A stretch of DNA of 18,579 bases from DATBFX01 sp036558305 (GCA_036558305.1 DATBFX010000289.1:1-18579); one strand, 5' to 3'. Shown: positions 7,594 to 14,862, counted from the stretch's first letter. Numbers and translations: made by a program. The notes: a model not told the origin generated them from the sequence alone.

Positions 7594-8569
7594 GATGCGC
7601 CGCCGAGAGGCGGACCAGCTTCCGCGCCAGACCGGCGACGGGACGACCCGTGCCACCTTTACGCGGATGGTCGCCGCCATCCTCGCCGTCTACCTGCTCG
7701 CCGCCGGCGTCGTCTACCTCTGGCGCGGCACCTACTTCGTGCCGGACCCGCCCGACAGTTGGGCCCTGCTCCTCCTGATCGGCGCGGTCGTGCTCGGCCG
7801 CTGGAAAGACTTCCTGCGCGACTGGGTGCCACTCGTCGCCCTCATCTTCGGCTACGAGTTGCTGCGAGGATTCGCCGGCACCGTGACCGTCGGCAACTCG
7901 CTGGTACCCGCCTCCGACGGCGCCGTCCACTACCGCTGGATTCTCGACACCGACACCCGGCTATTCGGCGGCACGGCGCCAACCGCCTGGCTCCAGGAGC
8001 GACTCTACGACCCCGGCGTCGTCCACTGGTACGACGCCCTCGCCGGACTCGTGTACAGCCTCCACTTCGCGCTGCCCCTAGTCTTCGGCTACGTCCTTTG
8101 GGTGCGCGACCGCGACCACTTCCGTCTCTTCGCGATCACCCTGCTCTTCATGACCTATTCCACCTTCGTCGTCTTCCTCCTCTACCCGACCGCGCCGCCC
8201 TGGCTCGTCGGCGTCTGGGGATTCCTCCCCGGTGTCCACGATCCGTTCGACCAGGTGGCCAGCGCCACCGCCGACGCCGGCTCGGCGTTTACCACCCTCA
8301 CCGTCTGGACCAAGGCGAGTCCCGATCCCGTCGCCGCCTTTCCCTCGCTGCACGCCGCCTACCCCTGGCTGGTGCTGCTCTTCCTGGTGAGGTTCTTCGG
8401 CCGCCGCGGCTGGTTGTTCCTGCTCTACAACGCGCTGCTCTGGTTCAGCATCGTCTACCTCGCCCAGCACTGGGTCGTCGACGTCCTCGGCGGCATCGCC
8501 TGGGCGACGGCGAGCTTCTTCGTCGTCCAATTCGTCTGGTCTCGGCTCCAGCTCGCACCAGCCACATAA
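7565..8569 (+). CDS. PAP2-family membrane phosphatase/phosphotransferase
   Basis: 334 residues from ATG 7565, overlapping the deacetylase stop by 29 bp; ATG 7595, directly after the TGA, is an alternative start. Several hydrophobic segments alternate with short loops. The PAP2 catalytic motifs are visible: YPTAPP, FPSLHAAYP (PSxH) and HWVVDVLGG (HxxxD). The long N-terminal part and spacing look more like the AUR1/inositolphosphotransferase branch than a simple lipid phosphatase. Expected chemistry: removal or transfer of a phosphate or phospho-head group on the outer face of the membrane. As third gene of a glycosyltransferase-deacetylase operon it probably modifies a glycolipid or recycles a lipid carrier (inference). 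It ends with TAA directly before a dispersed inverted repeat. Confidence 0.85.
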   Translation: MAHFARPRTEMRRREADQLPRQTGDGTTRATFTRMVAAILAVYLLAAGVVYLWRGTYFVPDPPDSWALLLLIGAVVLGRWKDFLRDWVPLVALIFGYELLRGFAGTVTVGNSLVPASDGAVHYRWILDTDTRLFGGTAPTAWLQERLYDPGVVHWYDALAGLVYSLHFALPLVFGYVLWVRDRDHFRLFAITLLFMTYSTFVVFLLYPTAPPWLVGVWGFLPGVHDPFDQVASATADAGSAFTTLTVWTKASPDPVAAFPSLHAAYPWLVLLFLVRFFGRRGWLFLLYNALLWFSIVYLAQHWVVDVLGGIAWATASFFVVQFVWSRLQLAPAT

Positions 8570-8579
8570 ACGCCCCCTG

Positions 8580-8684
8580 TCATTCCGAGCAGAGTCGCGG
8601 AATCTCTCTCCGCCAGAGGCAGCGCACCCAACGAGACGACGCCTCCGCTGCGCTCCGGGAGATGCCTCGACAGGCTCGGAGTGA
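8580..8684. repeat. Imperfect inverted repeat (TCATTCCGAGC family)
   Basis: The left arm begins TCATTCCGAGC at 8580-8590 and continues to GGAATCTC at about 8605. The right arm, from GAGATGCCTCGAC at 8659 to GCTCGGAGTGA at 8684, is its reverse complement with a few mismatches (10 of 11 at the outer ends). Elements beginning with TCATTCCGAGC and enclosing rule-like inner palindromes are dispersed in many bacterial genomes (recollection). It lies between the PAP2 stop and the response-regulator promoter, where it could terminate the operon. Confidence 0.7.
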
Positions 8685-8714
8685 TCGATGGATGGGCGGC
8701 CGCGCGACCCGGAC

Positions 8715-8746
8715 TTCATCCGCGCTTCATTTTGGTCGGCTACGAT
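8715..8746 (+). promoter_or_regulatory. Tandem TTCAT box promoter (site B), upstream of the response regulator
   Basis: TTCATC at 8715 and TTCAT at 8726, 10 bp, then TACGAT at 8741-8746. The expected transcription start is about 8753, giving a leader of some 45 nt to the GTG at 8797. Being in front of the only regulator gene in the window, it suggests autoregulation. Confidence 0.82.
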
Positions 8747-8796
8747 TCAACCGTCGCGAGGTCTCGCCTGCCCTGGTTTGTTACGAGGGATGAGAC

Positions 8797-9471
8797 GTGC
8801 GCATCTTGGTCGTCGAAGACGAGCCGCGGCTCGCGACGCTGGTCCGGCGTGGACTGAACGAAGAAGGGCACGCCGTCGACATCGCCGGCACCGGCGAGGA
8901 GGCGCTCGACTGGGTCGAGGCCGCCTCCTTCGACGCGATCGTCCTCGACGTCCTGCTTCCTGGGATCGACGGGCTCGAGGTCTGTCGCCGCCTGCGCCGC
9001 GGCGGTATCCACACCCCGATCTTGCTCCTGACGGCGCGCGACGCCGTCGCCGACCGCGTCGCCGGTCTCGACGCCGGTGCCGACGACTACCTCGTCAAAC
9101 CCTTCGCCTTCGCCGAGCTCGCGGCCCGGTTGCGCGCCCTCGCCCGCCGCCCTCCCGACACCCTGGAGACCGTCCTCCGTGCCGGCGACGTCCGCCTCGA
9201 TCCCGCCACCCGCCGCGTCTGGCGCGGCGAGCGTGAGGTCGAGTTGCCGAACAAGGAGTTCCGCATCCTCGAATACCTGCTCCGCCACCCCAACCGCGTC
9301 CTCACCCGTGGCATGATCGCCGACCACGTCTGGGACTACGACTTCCCGAACGTCACCAACGTCATCGACGTCCACATCCGCTCCCTCCGCCGCCGCCTCG
9401 ACGATCCCTACCCCGGTAGTCTCATCCAGACGATCCGCGGCGCCGGCTACCGTCTGGCCAAAGACGGTTGA
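8797..9471 (+). CDS. OmpR/PhoB-family response regulator
   Basis: 224 residues. GTG 8797 is chosen because GAGGGA lies 6 nt upstream and the protein begins directly with the receiver strand RILVVEDEP. Receiver domain about 1-115: acidic pair E7/D8, phosphoacceptor D51 (VLDVLLPG), T in LLLTARDA, K in YLVKPF. Winged-helix DNA-binding domain about 128-224, with VELPNKEFRILEYLL and the recognition-helix region NVIDVHIRSLRRRLDD, ending GAGYRLA. Proteins of this class bind tandem half-sites about 11 bp apart as head-to-tail dimers and activate sigma-70 promoters from the -35 region. The window contains five promoters of exactly that layout, including one for this gene, so it is the best candidate to bind them. 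Co-transcribed with the kinase that begins 3 nt downstream. Confidence 0.95.
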   Translation: MRILVVEDEPRLATLVRRGLNEEGHAVDIAGTGEEALDWVEAASFDAIVLDVLLPGIDGLEVCRRLRRGGIHTPILLLTARDAVADRVAGLDAGADDYLVKPFAFAELAARLRALARRPPDTLETVLRAGDVRLDPATRRVWRGEREVELPNKEFRILEYLLRHPNRVLTRGMIADHVWDYDFPNVTNVIDVHIRSLRRRLDDPYPGSLIQTIRGAGYRLAKDG

Positions 9472-9473
9472 CG

Positions 9474-10877
9474 ATGGGCGGTCTCCCCATCCGCTGGCGC
9501 CTGACGATCTGGTACACGGTGTTCCTGGCGGTCGTGCTCGCCCTCTTCGGGATCGGTCTCTACGTCGGTCTCCACCAGATCCTTTACGGGAATTTCGACG
9601 AAGCGGTCCGCAGCAACTCCGCCCTCGCCCTCTCCGCGGTCCGCACCAGCGGCAGCGGGGTCTCGCTCGATCCCAGCACCGTCGCCAGCTTGCGCAGCGA
9701 CGAACGCTTCGTTCGGCTCGTCTTGCCGGACGGCACGGTCGCCGTCGACACCAGCGACGCTGCCGGTGGGATCCCGATCGATCCCGCCCTCATCCGCGAC
9801 GCCCTCGCCGGGAATACGCGAAACTCGGGGGCCCGCGGCGCCGACGGGATGATGGAGATCGTGACGGCGCCGGTCTACGCGAACGGCGCCGTCGCCGGTG
9901 TGCTCCAGGTCGGCGTCTCTCGCGGCGACACCGACGAGGTGCTGCGCGATCTCCTGGTCGTCCTCGCCGTGGTCGCGCCCGTCGCCCTCGCCGTCGCCGG
10001 CGGTCTCGGCTACGTCCTCGCCGGCCGGGCGCTGGCGCCGGTGGCCGCCATCACCCGGACCGCCGCGACGATCGGCGCCAACGATCTCCACGCCCGTCTC
10101 AACCTGCCCCTTCCCGACGACGAAGTCGGCCGGCTGGCCCGCACCTTCGACGCCATGCTCGCCCGCATCGAAGACGCCTTCGAGCGCCAGCGCCGCTTCA
10201 CCGGTGACGCCGCCCACGAACTCCGCACCCCCCTCAGCCTGATGCGCGGTCAGGTCGACCTCGCGCTGTCCCGCCCCCGCTCGGTCGAGGGCTACCAGGC
10301 GGCGCTCCGGGACCTCGACGAGGACCTCGAACGGATGACGGGGCTGGTCGGCACCCTCTTGACCCTGGCCCGCGCCGACACCGGTCGCCTCCCGCTCGAC
10401 CCCGCCCCCATGGACCTCGCCGAAACCATCGCGCTCCTGCTCGAACAGTACCTTTCGCTGGCGGACGAAGCGGGCGTCGCCCTCCTCGACGAGTCGTCCC
10501 CCTCTCCCCTCGTCGCCGACCAGGACCTGCTCATCCAGATCCTGGTCAACCTGCTCGACAACGCGCTCGCCCACACCCCCGCCGGCGGGCGCATCACCGT
10601 CGGCTGCCGCCCCGAGGGGGATTCCGTCCGCTGCTGGGTCGCCGACACCGGCAGCGGTATTCCGCCCGAACACCTTTCCCGCGTTTTCGACCGCTTCTAC
10701 CGCGTCGACACCGGCCGCGCCCGCGCCCAGGGCGGCACCGGTCTCGGTCTCGCCATCTGCAAAGCCATCGCCGAAACCCACGGCGGCACGATCCGCCTCG
10801 AAAGCCGGGTCGGACGAGGCACCCGAGTCGAACTCCGACTTCCGCGCGGCTCTGAGCCGCCGGCCTCCCTCGGGTAG
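9474..10877 (+). CDS. Membrane sensor histidine kinase
   Basis: 467 residues from ATG 9474, two bases after the regulator's TGA; a TTG at 9468 overlapping that stop is a second option. Transmembrane helix about 11-31, an extracytoplasmic sensor loop of about 125 residues with no cysteines and no motif I recognise, second helix about 158-180, HAMP linker, then HisKA with the phosphorylated H248 (AAHELRTPLSLM). The ATPase domain shows N359/N363 (VNLLDNALAHTP), DTGSGIPPEH, FDRFYR and GTGLGLAICKAIAETHGG. It should autophosphorylate and pass phosphate to D51 of the neighbour regulator. The TAG stop lies inside the left arm of a 29-bp inverted repeat, so the last residues (PPASLG) may not be ancestral. 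Confidence 0.95.
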   Translation: MGGLPIRWRLTIWYTVFLAVVLALFGIGLYVGLHQILYGNFDEAVRSNSALALSAVRTSGSGVSLDPSTVASLRSDERFVRLVLPDGTVAVDTSDAAGGIPIDPALIRDALAGNTRNSGARGADGMMEIVTAPVYANGAVAGVLQVGVSRGDTDEVLRDLLVVLAVVAPVALAVAGGLGYVLAGRALAPVAAITRTAATIGANDLHARLNLPLPDDEVGRLARTFDAMLARIEDAFERQRRFTGDAAHELRTPLSLMRGQVDLALSRPRSVEGYQAALRDLDEDLERMTGLVGTLLTLARADTGRLPLDPAPMDLAETIALLLEQYLSLADEAGVALLDESSPSPLVADQDLLIQILVNLLDNALAHTPAGGRITVGCRPEGDSVRCWVADTGSGIPPEHLSRVFDRFYRVDTGRARAQGGTGLGLAICKAIAETHGGTIRLESRVGRGTRVELRLPRGSEPPASLG

Positions 10878-10983
10878 GGGAGCGCCCCGTGCGCTCCCGC
10901 GACCGACGAAGACGGCGATCACCCCCGGCCCAGCGCAAACCAACGAGGCGGGAGGCGGGAGCGCACGGGGCGCTCCCCTACCC
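10872..10983. repeat. 29-bp perfect inverted repeat overlapping the kinase stop codon
   Basis: Bases 10872-10900 and 10955-10983 are exact reverse complements of each other (29 of 29), separated by 54 bp. The arm starts GGGTAGGGGAGCGCCCCG. Each arm is also itself palindromic (GGAGCGC-CCCGT-GCGCTCC). The kinase stop TAG (10875-10877) is part of the left arm. It may act as a terminator for the two-component operon or be a REP/MITE-like dispersed element. Confidence 0.85.
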
Positions 10984-11019
10984 AATTCCCAGCGCTGCTC
11001 GATCGGGACGAATTTCCAG

Positions 11020-11051
11020 TTCATCGCGATTTCATTTCCCCTTGGCAGAGT
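11020..11051 (+). promoter_or_regulatory. Tandem TTCAT box promoter (site C), upstream of PepSY gene
   Basis: TTCATC at 11020 and TTCAT at 11031, 10 bp, then CAGAGT at 11046-11051. This -10 is the weakest of the five, yet spacing is identical. The ATG at 11107 lies about 49 nt after the expected start of transcription. Confidence 0.75.
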
Positions 11052-11106
11052 ACCGCACAGTCGGCGGGGCGGCTCGCCGGGACGAACCAGACGGGAGGTA
11101 GCCGAA

Positions 11107-11508
11107 ATGCGGCGATGGCAAGGAGTGGTCGCCCTCGCGCTGGGCGCGACCATCGTCGGCGGAGGAGCGGTCAGCGCCCACGCCAACCAAGCGACGACCA
11201 GCGCACACCCAACGTCGCTGCTGGCGTCGGCCCGCAACCGCGTCGAGAGCCTGGCGCGCCTGGTCGGCATCGAAGACAACGCCGTGGCGCCGGGTACGCT
11301 CGACGACGGCAAGGATCTGCTGCCGCAGGCCAAGATCAGCTTGGAGCAGGCGGTCGCGGCGGCCCAGGCGTTGTCCACGGGCGACCTCGGCGAGGTCGAT
11401 CTGGAGCACGACCACGGCAAACTCGTCTTCAACGTCGACGTCGGCAACCGCGACGTGAAGGTCGACGCCACGACCGGTGACGTCATCGGCTCCGTCTCCG
11501 ACGATTAA
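11107..11508 (+). CDS. Secreted PepSY-domain protein
   Basis: 133 residues; ATG 11107 has GGGAGG 8 nt upstream. An N-terminal signal peptide (residues about 5-27, VVALALGATIVGGGAVSAHA) indicates export. The C-terminal half, about 76-133, is a PepSY repeat: ISLEQAVAAAQAL, then EVDLEHDHGKLVFNVDVG, then DVKVDATTGDVIGSVSDD. PepSY proteins are often encoded beside OmpR-type two-component systems and are thought to inhibit proteases or modulate the sensor in the cell envelope (family knowledge). Here the gene follows regulator and kinase and has its own copy of the tandem TTCAT promoter, so it is probably a feedback component or direct output of that system. Confidence 0.88.
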   Translation: MRRWQGVVALALGATIVGGGAVSAHANQATTSAHPTSLLASARNRVESLARLVGIEDNAVAPGTLDDGKDLLPQAKISLEQAVAAAQALSTGDLGEVDLEHDHGKLVFNVDVGNRDVKVDATTGDVIGSVSDD

Positions 11509-11723
11509 CCCCTCGACCGCAGCGGGTGGGCGGCGGTGCGACGGCGTCTCCGCCCGCACCGCCACTGCTCCCCGAACCACGCGGTCCCTTCCCCCCTCTT
11601 GCCGTAACTCGCCATCACCTCGCGCGCAGCCGTTGGACCCCACCACGGCCCCCCGCGTCGTCCGTGCCCGATGCGGAGGGCGGAGCGTCCCCGTGATCCC
11701 TCGACCGGCCGCTTCGTCGGGAA

Positions 11724-11755
11724 TTCATCGGGATTTCATCCGGCTCGGCCAGCAT
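11724..11755 (+). promoter_or_regulatory. Tandem TTCAT box promoter (site D)
   Basis: TTCATC at 11724 and TTCAT at 11735, 10 bp, then CAGCAT at 11750-11755. An ATG at 11754 that would extend the downstream gene overlaps the -10 element, which supports the later start at 11829. Confidence 0.8.
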
Positions 11756-11828
11756 GCCATCGATCGGCGAGATCTCCCGGCCATTGAAGCCACGTTGGGA
11801 GCCCGGCAATCACTACCAGGAGGCCGTC

Positions 11829-12602
11829 ATGGTTCGCAATCGACGTTCGGTCGTGAGTTCGCTCCTCGTCGCTCCGCTGCTCTGCTCCACGCTGCTGGCC
11901 GGAGCGGCCGAGGCGGCGCCGTCGAGCCCCGCCGCCGGCACACCCTACGCACCCGAGATCGACCCCGCCGACTTCACCACCCGCATCGACAACCGCTACT
12001 GGCCGCTGCAACCCGGCACCACCTTCGTCTACGACGGCACCTCCGATGGCGAGAAGGAGCACAACGAAGTCGCCGTGACCAGCCAGACCAAAACGAGCCT
12101 CGGCGTCCGCTGCGTCGTCGTCCGTGACACGGTCACGGTCGACGGCGAGTTGACGGAAGACACCCTCGATTGGTACGCCCAGGACAAGACCGGCAACGTC
12201 TGGTACTTCGGCGAAGAATCGAAGAGCTACGAAAACGGCAAAGTCGCCAGCACCGAGGGTTCCTGGGAAGCGGGTATCGACGGTGCCCAACCCGGCATCC
12301 TCATGCCGGCCGATCCGAAGGTCGGCGACGAATACCGCCAGGAATACTACGCGGGCGAAGCCGAGGACATGGCCGCGGTGCTGAAACTGGGCGGCTCGGT
12401 TACCGTCCCCTACGGTACCTTCGACGACGTCCTCGTCACCAAGGAATGGTCGCCCCTCGAACCGGACGTCGTGGAGCACAAAACCTACGCCCCCGGCGTC
12501 GGCCTCATCCTCTCCGAGTCCGTCCAGGGCGAACAAGAACGCCTCGAACTCATCGACATCCAGACCGGCGGTGCCACCCCTGAGGCAACACCGAGAGCGT
12601 AG
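11829..12602 (+). CDS. Secreted protein of unknown function (257 aa)
   Basis: ATG 11829 has AGGAGG 5 nt upstream; the in-frame ATG at 11754 sits within the promoter and is rejected. Residues about 5-30 form a signal peptide (LLVAPLLCSTLLAGAAEAA). A cysteine (C19) lies inside it but the context CSTLLAG is not a good lipobox. The mature part is rich in acidic and aromatic residues: RIDNRYWPLQPGTTFVYDGT near 51-70, EDTLDWYAQDKTGNVWYFGE near 115, KVGDEYRQEYYAGEAED near 165, and VEHKTYAPGVGLILSE near 220. I remember similar exported hypothetical proteins in several phyla but no assigned activity. Control by the tandem TTCAT promoter ties it to the envelope regulon. Its TAG stop lies in the first bases of a palindromic repeat. 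Confidence 0.85.
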   Translation: MVRNRRSVVSSLLVAPLLCSTLLAGAAEAAPSSPAAGTPYAPEIDPADFTTRIDNRYWPLQPGTTFVYDGTSDGEKEHNEVAVTSQTKTSLGVRCVVVRDTVTVDGELTEDTLDWYAQDKTGNVWYFGEESKSYENGKVASTEGSWEAGIDGAQPGILMPADPKVGDEYRQEYYAGEAEDMAAVLKLGGSVTVPYGTFDDVLVTKEWSPLEPDVVEHKTYAPGVGLILSESVQGEQERLELIDIQTGGATPEATPRA

Positions 12603-12685
12603 GGGCGGACCGCCGTGTCCGCCCTCGTCGAGTGCGCGAAAGGACGGGGGCGGACACCGCCCGGAGGTCATCCGGTCCGCCCTTA
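12599..12685. repeat. Inverted pair of GGGGCGGAC palindromic elements between convergent genes
   Basis: Left element: GTAGGGGCGGACCGCCGTG from 12599, continuing to CCGCCC; it is itself a palindrome (GGGCGGAC...GTCCGCCC). The right element (about 12644-12685) carries the reverse complement of both halves, with an extra insert between them. The TAG stop of the 257-aa gene (12600-12602) is the second to fourth base of the left element. It lies between convergent genes and could serve as a bidirectional terminator. It shares the opening GTAGGGG and internal palindrome design with the repeat at 10872. Confidence 0.7.
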
Positions 12686-12707
12686 CCCGCGGCCGCCACG
12701 CCTTCGA

Positions 12708-13943
12708 CTACTCGATCCGCTGCCGCGCGAACGCCCGCCGTAGGCGCCCGACCGACCCCACACAAGCGACCCAGGCGAATAGCATCGTGACCGCCAGCAC
12801 CAGAACCCAGAAGATGCCCTGCTCATCCTGGAGCGTCGGCCGATCGAGATCCGGTCGGGTGGCCAACAGGGCAACCGCGATCGCCGTCGCCGATACGGCC
12901 GCGCCCGTCACAACCAGACCGACTCGCCGGCGGACCACAACCGCGACGTGGTCTGCCCGCACGGACACCACGGCGCCCATCGCCAGCGGGAACCAGAATT
13001 GGGCGACCCGGAACATCATCACCGATGCCAACGCCAGCGCGGTCGGCACGCCCGCCTTCCGCAGCGTCGCCGTGACCGACAACTCGACCGCACCCGCTCC
13101 CTGCATGAACGGCGCGACCAGCATGAATACCGACCCGATCATCCGCCCGACGACGATCGCCCAGAGCGAGGGCGTCGCCCCGATCGCCCGGCAACAGGCG
13201 AACAGCGTGACCACCCCGACTGCGTTGACGCCGAGGTTGAGCGCGACCGGCAACGCCAGATCCCTCGTCCGCAGACCGTGGCTGCCGGCCCGTTCCATGA
13301 TCCCGACGAGTTTGCCCGGCACGCGACGGGCCACCCGGGCCGGCGGACGCGACCGGCAGACCAGGAGGACGACGACGACCAACGACGTCGTCAATCCGAG
13401 CAGCAGGAGCGAACCCACCAGCATCGGCCCGGTTGCCTCGCCGGTGACGACCAGGGCGGCGAGGACCGGCAGCAGAAACGCCGCGAACGCGACTTCGCTG
13501 ACCAGACTGGAGAGTCCGGCCGTGAAGACGGCGTCCTCGGCCGTGACCCCGTGTCCGCCGAGATCGCGCGCGAAGATGACCAGCGACGACGCCCCACCGA
13601 ACGGCAACACCGACGAGAGCGCGTGCCGCCGGACCTGGATCCGACCCGTCGCCGTCGCCGGCAGCCGGTACCCCAACCGTCGCAGCAGCAACCGGTACTT
13701 GACCGCGATCAACGCAACGGCAACGATTTGGAGGAGGAGTGCGAAGACCACCCAGCGCGCGTCGGCACCGGCCACACCGTGCGCCGCCTGGCGTATCTCC
13801 CCGCGGTTCTGAACGAGGAAAAGGGCGGTCGAACCGACCACAAAGAGGGTCAAGAGGACGGACGCGATGCGGAACCAACCGGCTTTGGTCCGCTCGGCCC
13901 GGGCGGCGCACGGCGGGGATTCGGTCTCCGGTACGTTGGTCAT
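12708..13943 (-). CDS. UPF0104/MprF-flippase-like integral membrane protein
   Basis: 411 residues from the ATG at 13943, with GAAGGAG 13 nt upstream; an in-frame ATG at 13997 would add 18 residues but lies only about 3 nt after the predicted transcription start. The sequence has about eight hydrophobic segments and the features of the lysylphosphatidylglycerol-synthase transmembrane family (PF03706): LPFGGASSLVIFARDLGG in the middle and MQGAGAVELSVTATLRKAG followed by VMMFRVAQFWFPLAMG. The aminoacyl-transferase half of true MprF is absent, so it is not a lysyl-lipid synthase by itself; a lipid-flipping or transport role is inferred from the family. It is transcribed from tandem TTCAT site E and converges on the 257-aa secreted gene. 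Confidence 0.85.
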   Translation of the reverse strand: MTNVPETESPPCAARAERTKAGWFRIASVLLTLFVVGSTALFLVQNRGEIRQAAHGVAGADARWVVFALLLQIVAVALIAVKYRLLLRRLGYRLPATATGRIQVRRHALSSVLPFGGASSLVIFARDLGGHGVTAEDAVFTAGLSSLVSEVAFAAFLLPVLAALVVTGEATGPMLVGSLLLLGLTTSLVVVVLLVCRSRPPARVARRVPGKLVGIMERAGSHGLRTRDLALPVALNLGVNAVGVVTLFACCRAIGATPSLWAIVVGRMIGSVFMLVAPFMQGAGAVELSVTATLRKAGVPTALALASVMMFRVAQFWFPLAMGAVVSVRADHVAVVVRRRVGLVVTGAAVSATAIAVALLATRPDLDRPTLQDEQGIFWVLVLAVTMLFAWVACVGSVGRLRRAFARQRIE

Positions 13944-14006
13944 CAGCGGGGCGACGCTCCTTCGGCCACGCGCGGACACCGAGGCGTCCCGCGTCATTAC
14001 AGACGA

Positions 14007-14038
14007 ACCCTACACCAAATTGATGAAACGAGGATGAA
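14007..14038 (-). promoter_or_regulatory. Tandem TTCAT box promoter (site E), minus strand
   Basis: Read on the minus strand: TTCATC from 14038, TTCAT from 14027, 10 bp, then TAGGGT at 14012-14007. The predicted start of transcription is about 14000, which favours the coding start at 13943 over 13997 unless the mRNA is leaderless. The box lies in the intergenic region shared with the divergent DedA gene. Confidence 0.8.
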
Positions 14039-14193
14039 GCCCTGCTCAAAATCGGATCGGAACAGGACCTCGCTCCCAGTTCGCTCCCGACCGGCCGAGC
14101 GTCCGCCGCCGACGCGCCGCCGGACCGAACCCGTATCATTGGACCGAGGAACCACGCGCCGGCCGTCGCCACGGCCATGGGGAGTCCGCCTGC

Positions 14194-14862
14194 ATGCACG
14201 GAATCGAAACACACCTGATCGACTTCGTTCGCTCGCTCTTCGACGCCGTCGGTTGGTTCGGCATCGTCGTCGCGATGGCGATCGAGAGCGCCTGCATCCC
14301 GCTGCCGAGCGAGATCATCATGCCGCTCGCCGGTTGGATGCTCGTCGCCGAGAAGGACCTCGGCTGGTGGGGCATCATCCAGGCCAGCTTCTGGGGCGCC
14401 GTCGGCAACCTGATCGGCTCCGCCATCGCCTACGGCGTCGGTCTGTGGGGCGGGCGACCGCTGATCGAGCGCTACGGTCGCTACGTTCTGATCACCCGCA
14501 AAGACCTCGACCGGGCCGAGCGGTGGTTCAACGAGCGCGGCGAGATGGTCGTCTTCTTTTCCCGCGTCTTGCCGGTGGTCCGCACTTTCATCTCGCTCCC
14601 GGCCGGGATTGCGCGGATGCCCTTCGGCCGCTTCTGCGCCTACACCTTCGCCGGCGCCTTCATCTGGTGCATCCCCCTGACCTGGATCGGCTACCACCTC
14701 GGTCCGAAGTGGGAAGACTTCCGCGAGAAGGCCCGCTTCCTCGATTACCCGATCGCCTTCGTCGTCCTCATCGTCGTCGCCTGGTTCATCTGGCACCGCC
14801 TCCGCGAACTCCGCCACGAACGCGAGACAATGACCGCCGAACGGGTGACCAGCGGCGAGTAG
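14194..14862 (+). CDS. DedA-family membrane protein
   Basis: 222 residues; ATG 14194 has GGGGAG 9 nt upstream. Family marks: ESACIPLPSEIIMPLAG (about residues 30-46, the conserved acidic/proline re-entrant loop) and FFSRVLPVVRTFISLPAG (about 122-139, with the conserved Arg pair), several hydrophobic helices, and a basic/acidic tail. DedA (SNARE-associated, PF09335) proteins act in the membrane and several members flip or scramble undecaprenyl phosphate or phospholipids. This fits the lipid theme of the neighbours. The gene diverges from the UPF0104 gene; the 250 bp between them holds site E, and TATCAT near 14133 could be its own -10. The TAG stop lies in the left arm of a 20-bp inverted repeat. 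Confidence 0.92.
   Translation: MHGIETHLIDFVRSLFDAVGWFGIVVAMAIESACIPLPSEIIMPLAGWMLVAEKDLGWWGIIQASFWGAVGNLIGSAIAYGVGLWGGRPLIERYGRYVLITRKDLDRAERWFNERGEMVVFFSRVLPVVRTFISLPAGIARMPFGRFCAYTFAGAFIWCIPLTWIGYHLGPKWEDFREKARFLDYPIAFVVLIVVAWFIWHRLRELRHERETMTAERVTSGE

Noticed and set aside
9447..11486. 679-codon open frame on the minus strand across the sensor kinase
   Set aside because: It is antisense to clear kinase motifs, its product is a Gly/Asp/Glu/Arg-biased shadow of GC-rich codons, and it crosses both arms of the inverted repeat.
11754..11828. Earlier ATG for the 257-aa secreted protein
   Set aside because: It overlaps the -10 element of site D and lacks a ribosome site, while ATG 11829 has AGGAGG and begins a proper signal peptide.
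13081..13135. Two ATGAA words inside the UPF0104 gene as another tandem box
   Set aside because: They are about 18 bp apart, not 11, lie within coding sequence, and have no -10 element at the right distance.
12823..14817. 664-codon minus-strand frame spanning the UPF0104 and DedA genes
   Set aside because: It overlaps two recognisable membrane-protein genes in other frames and has a low-complexity composition without motifs.
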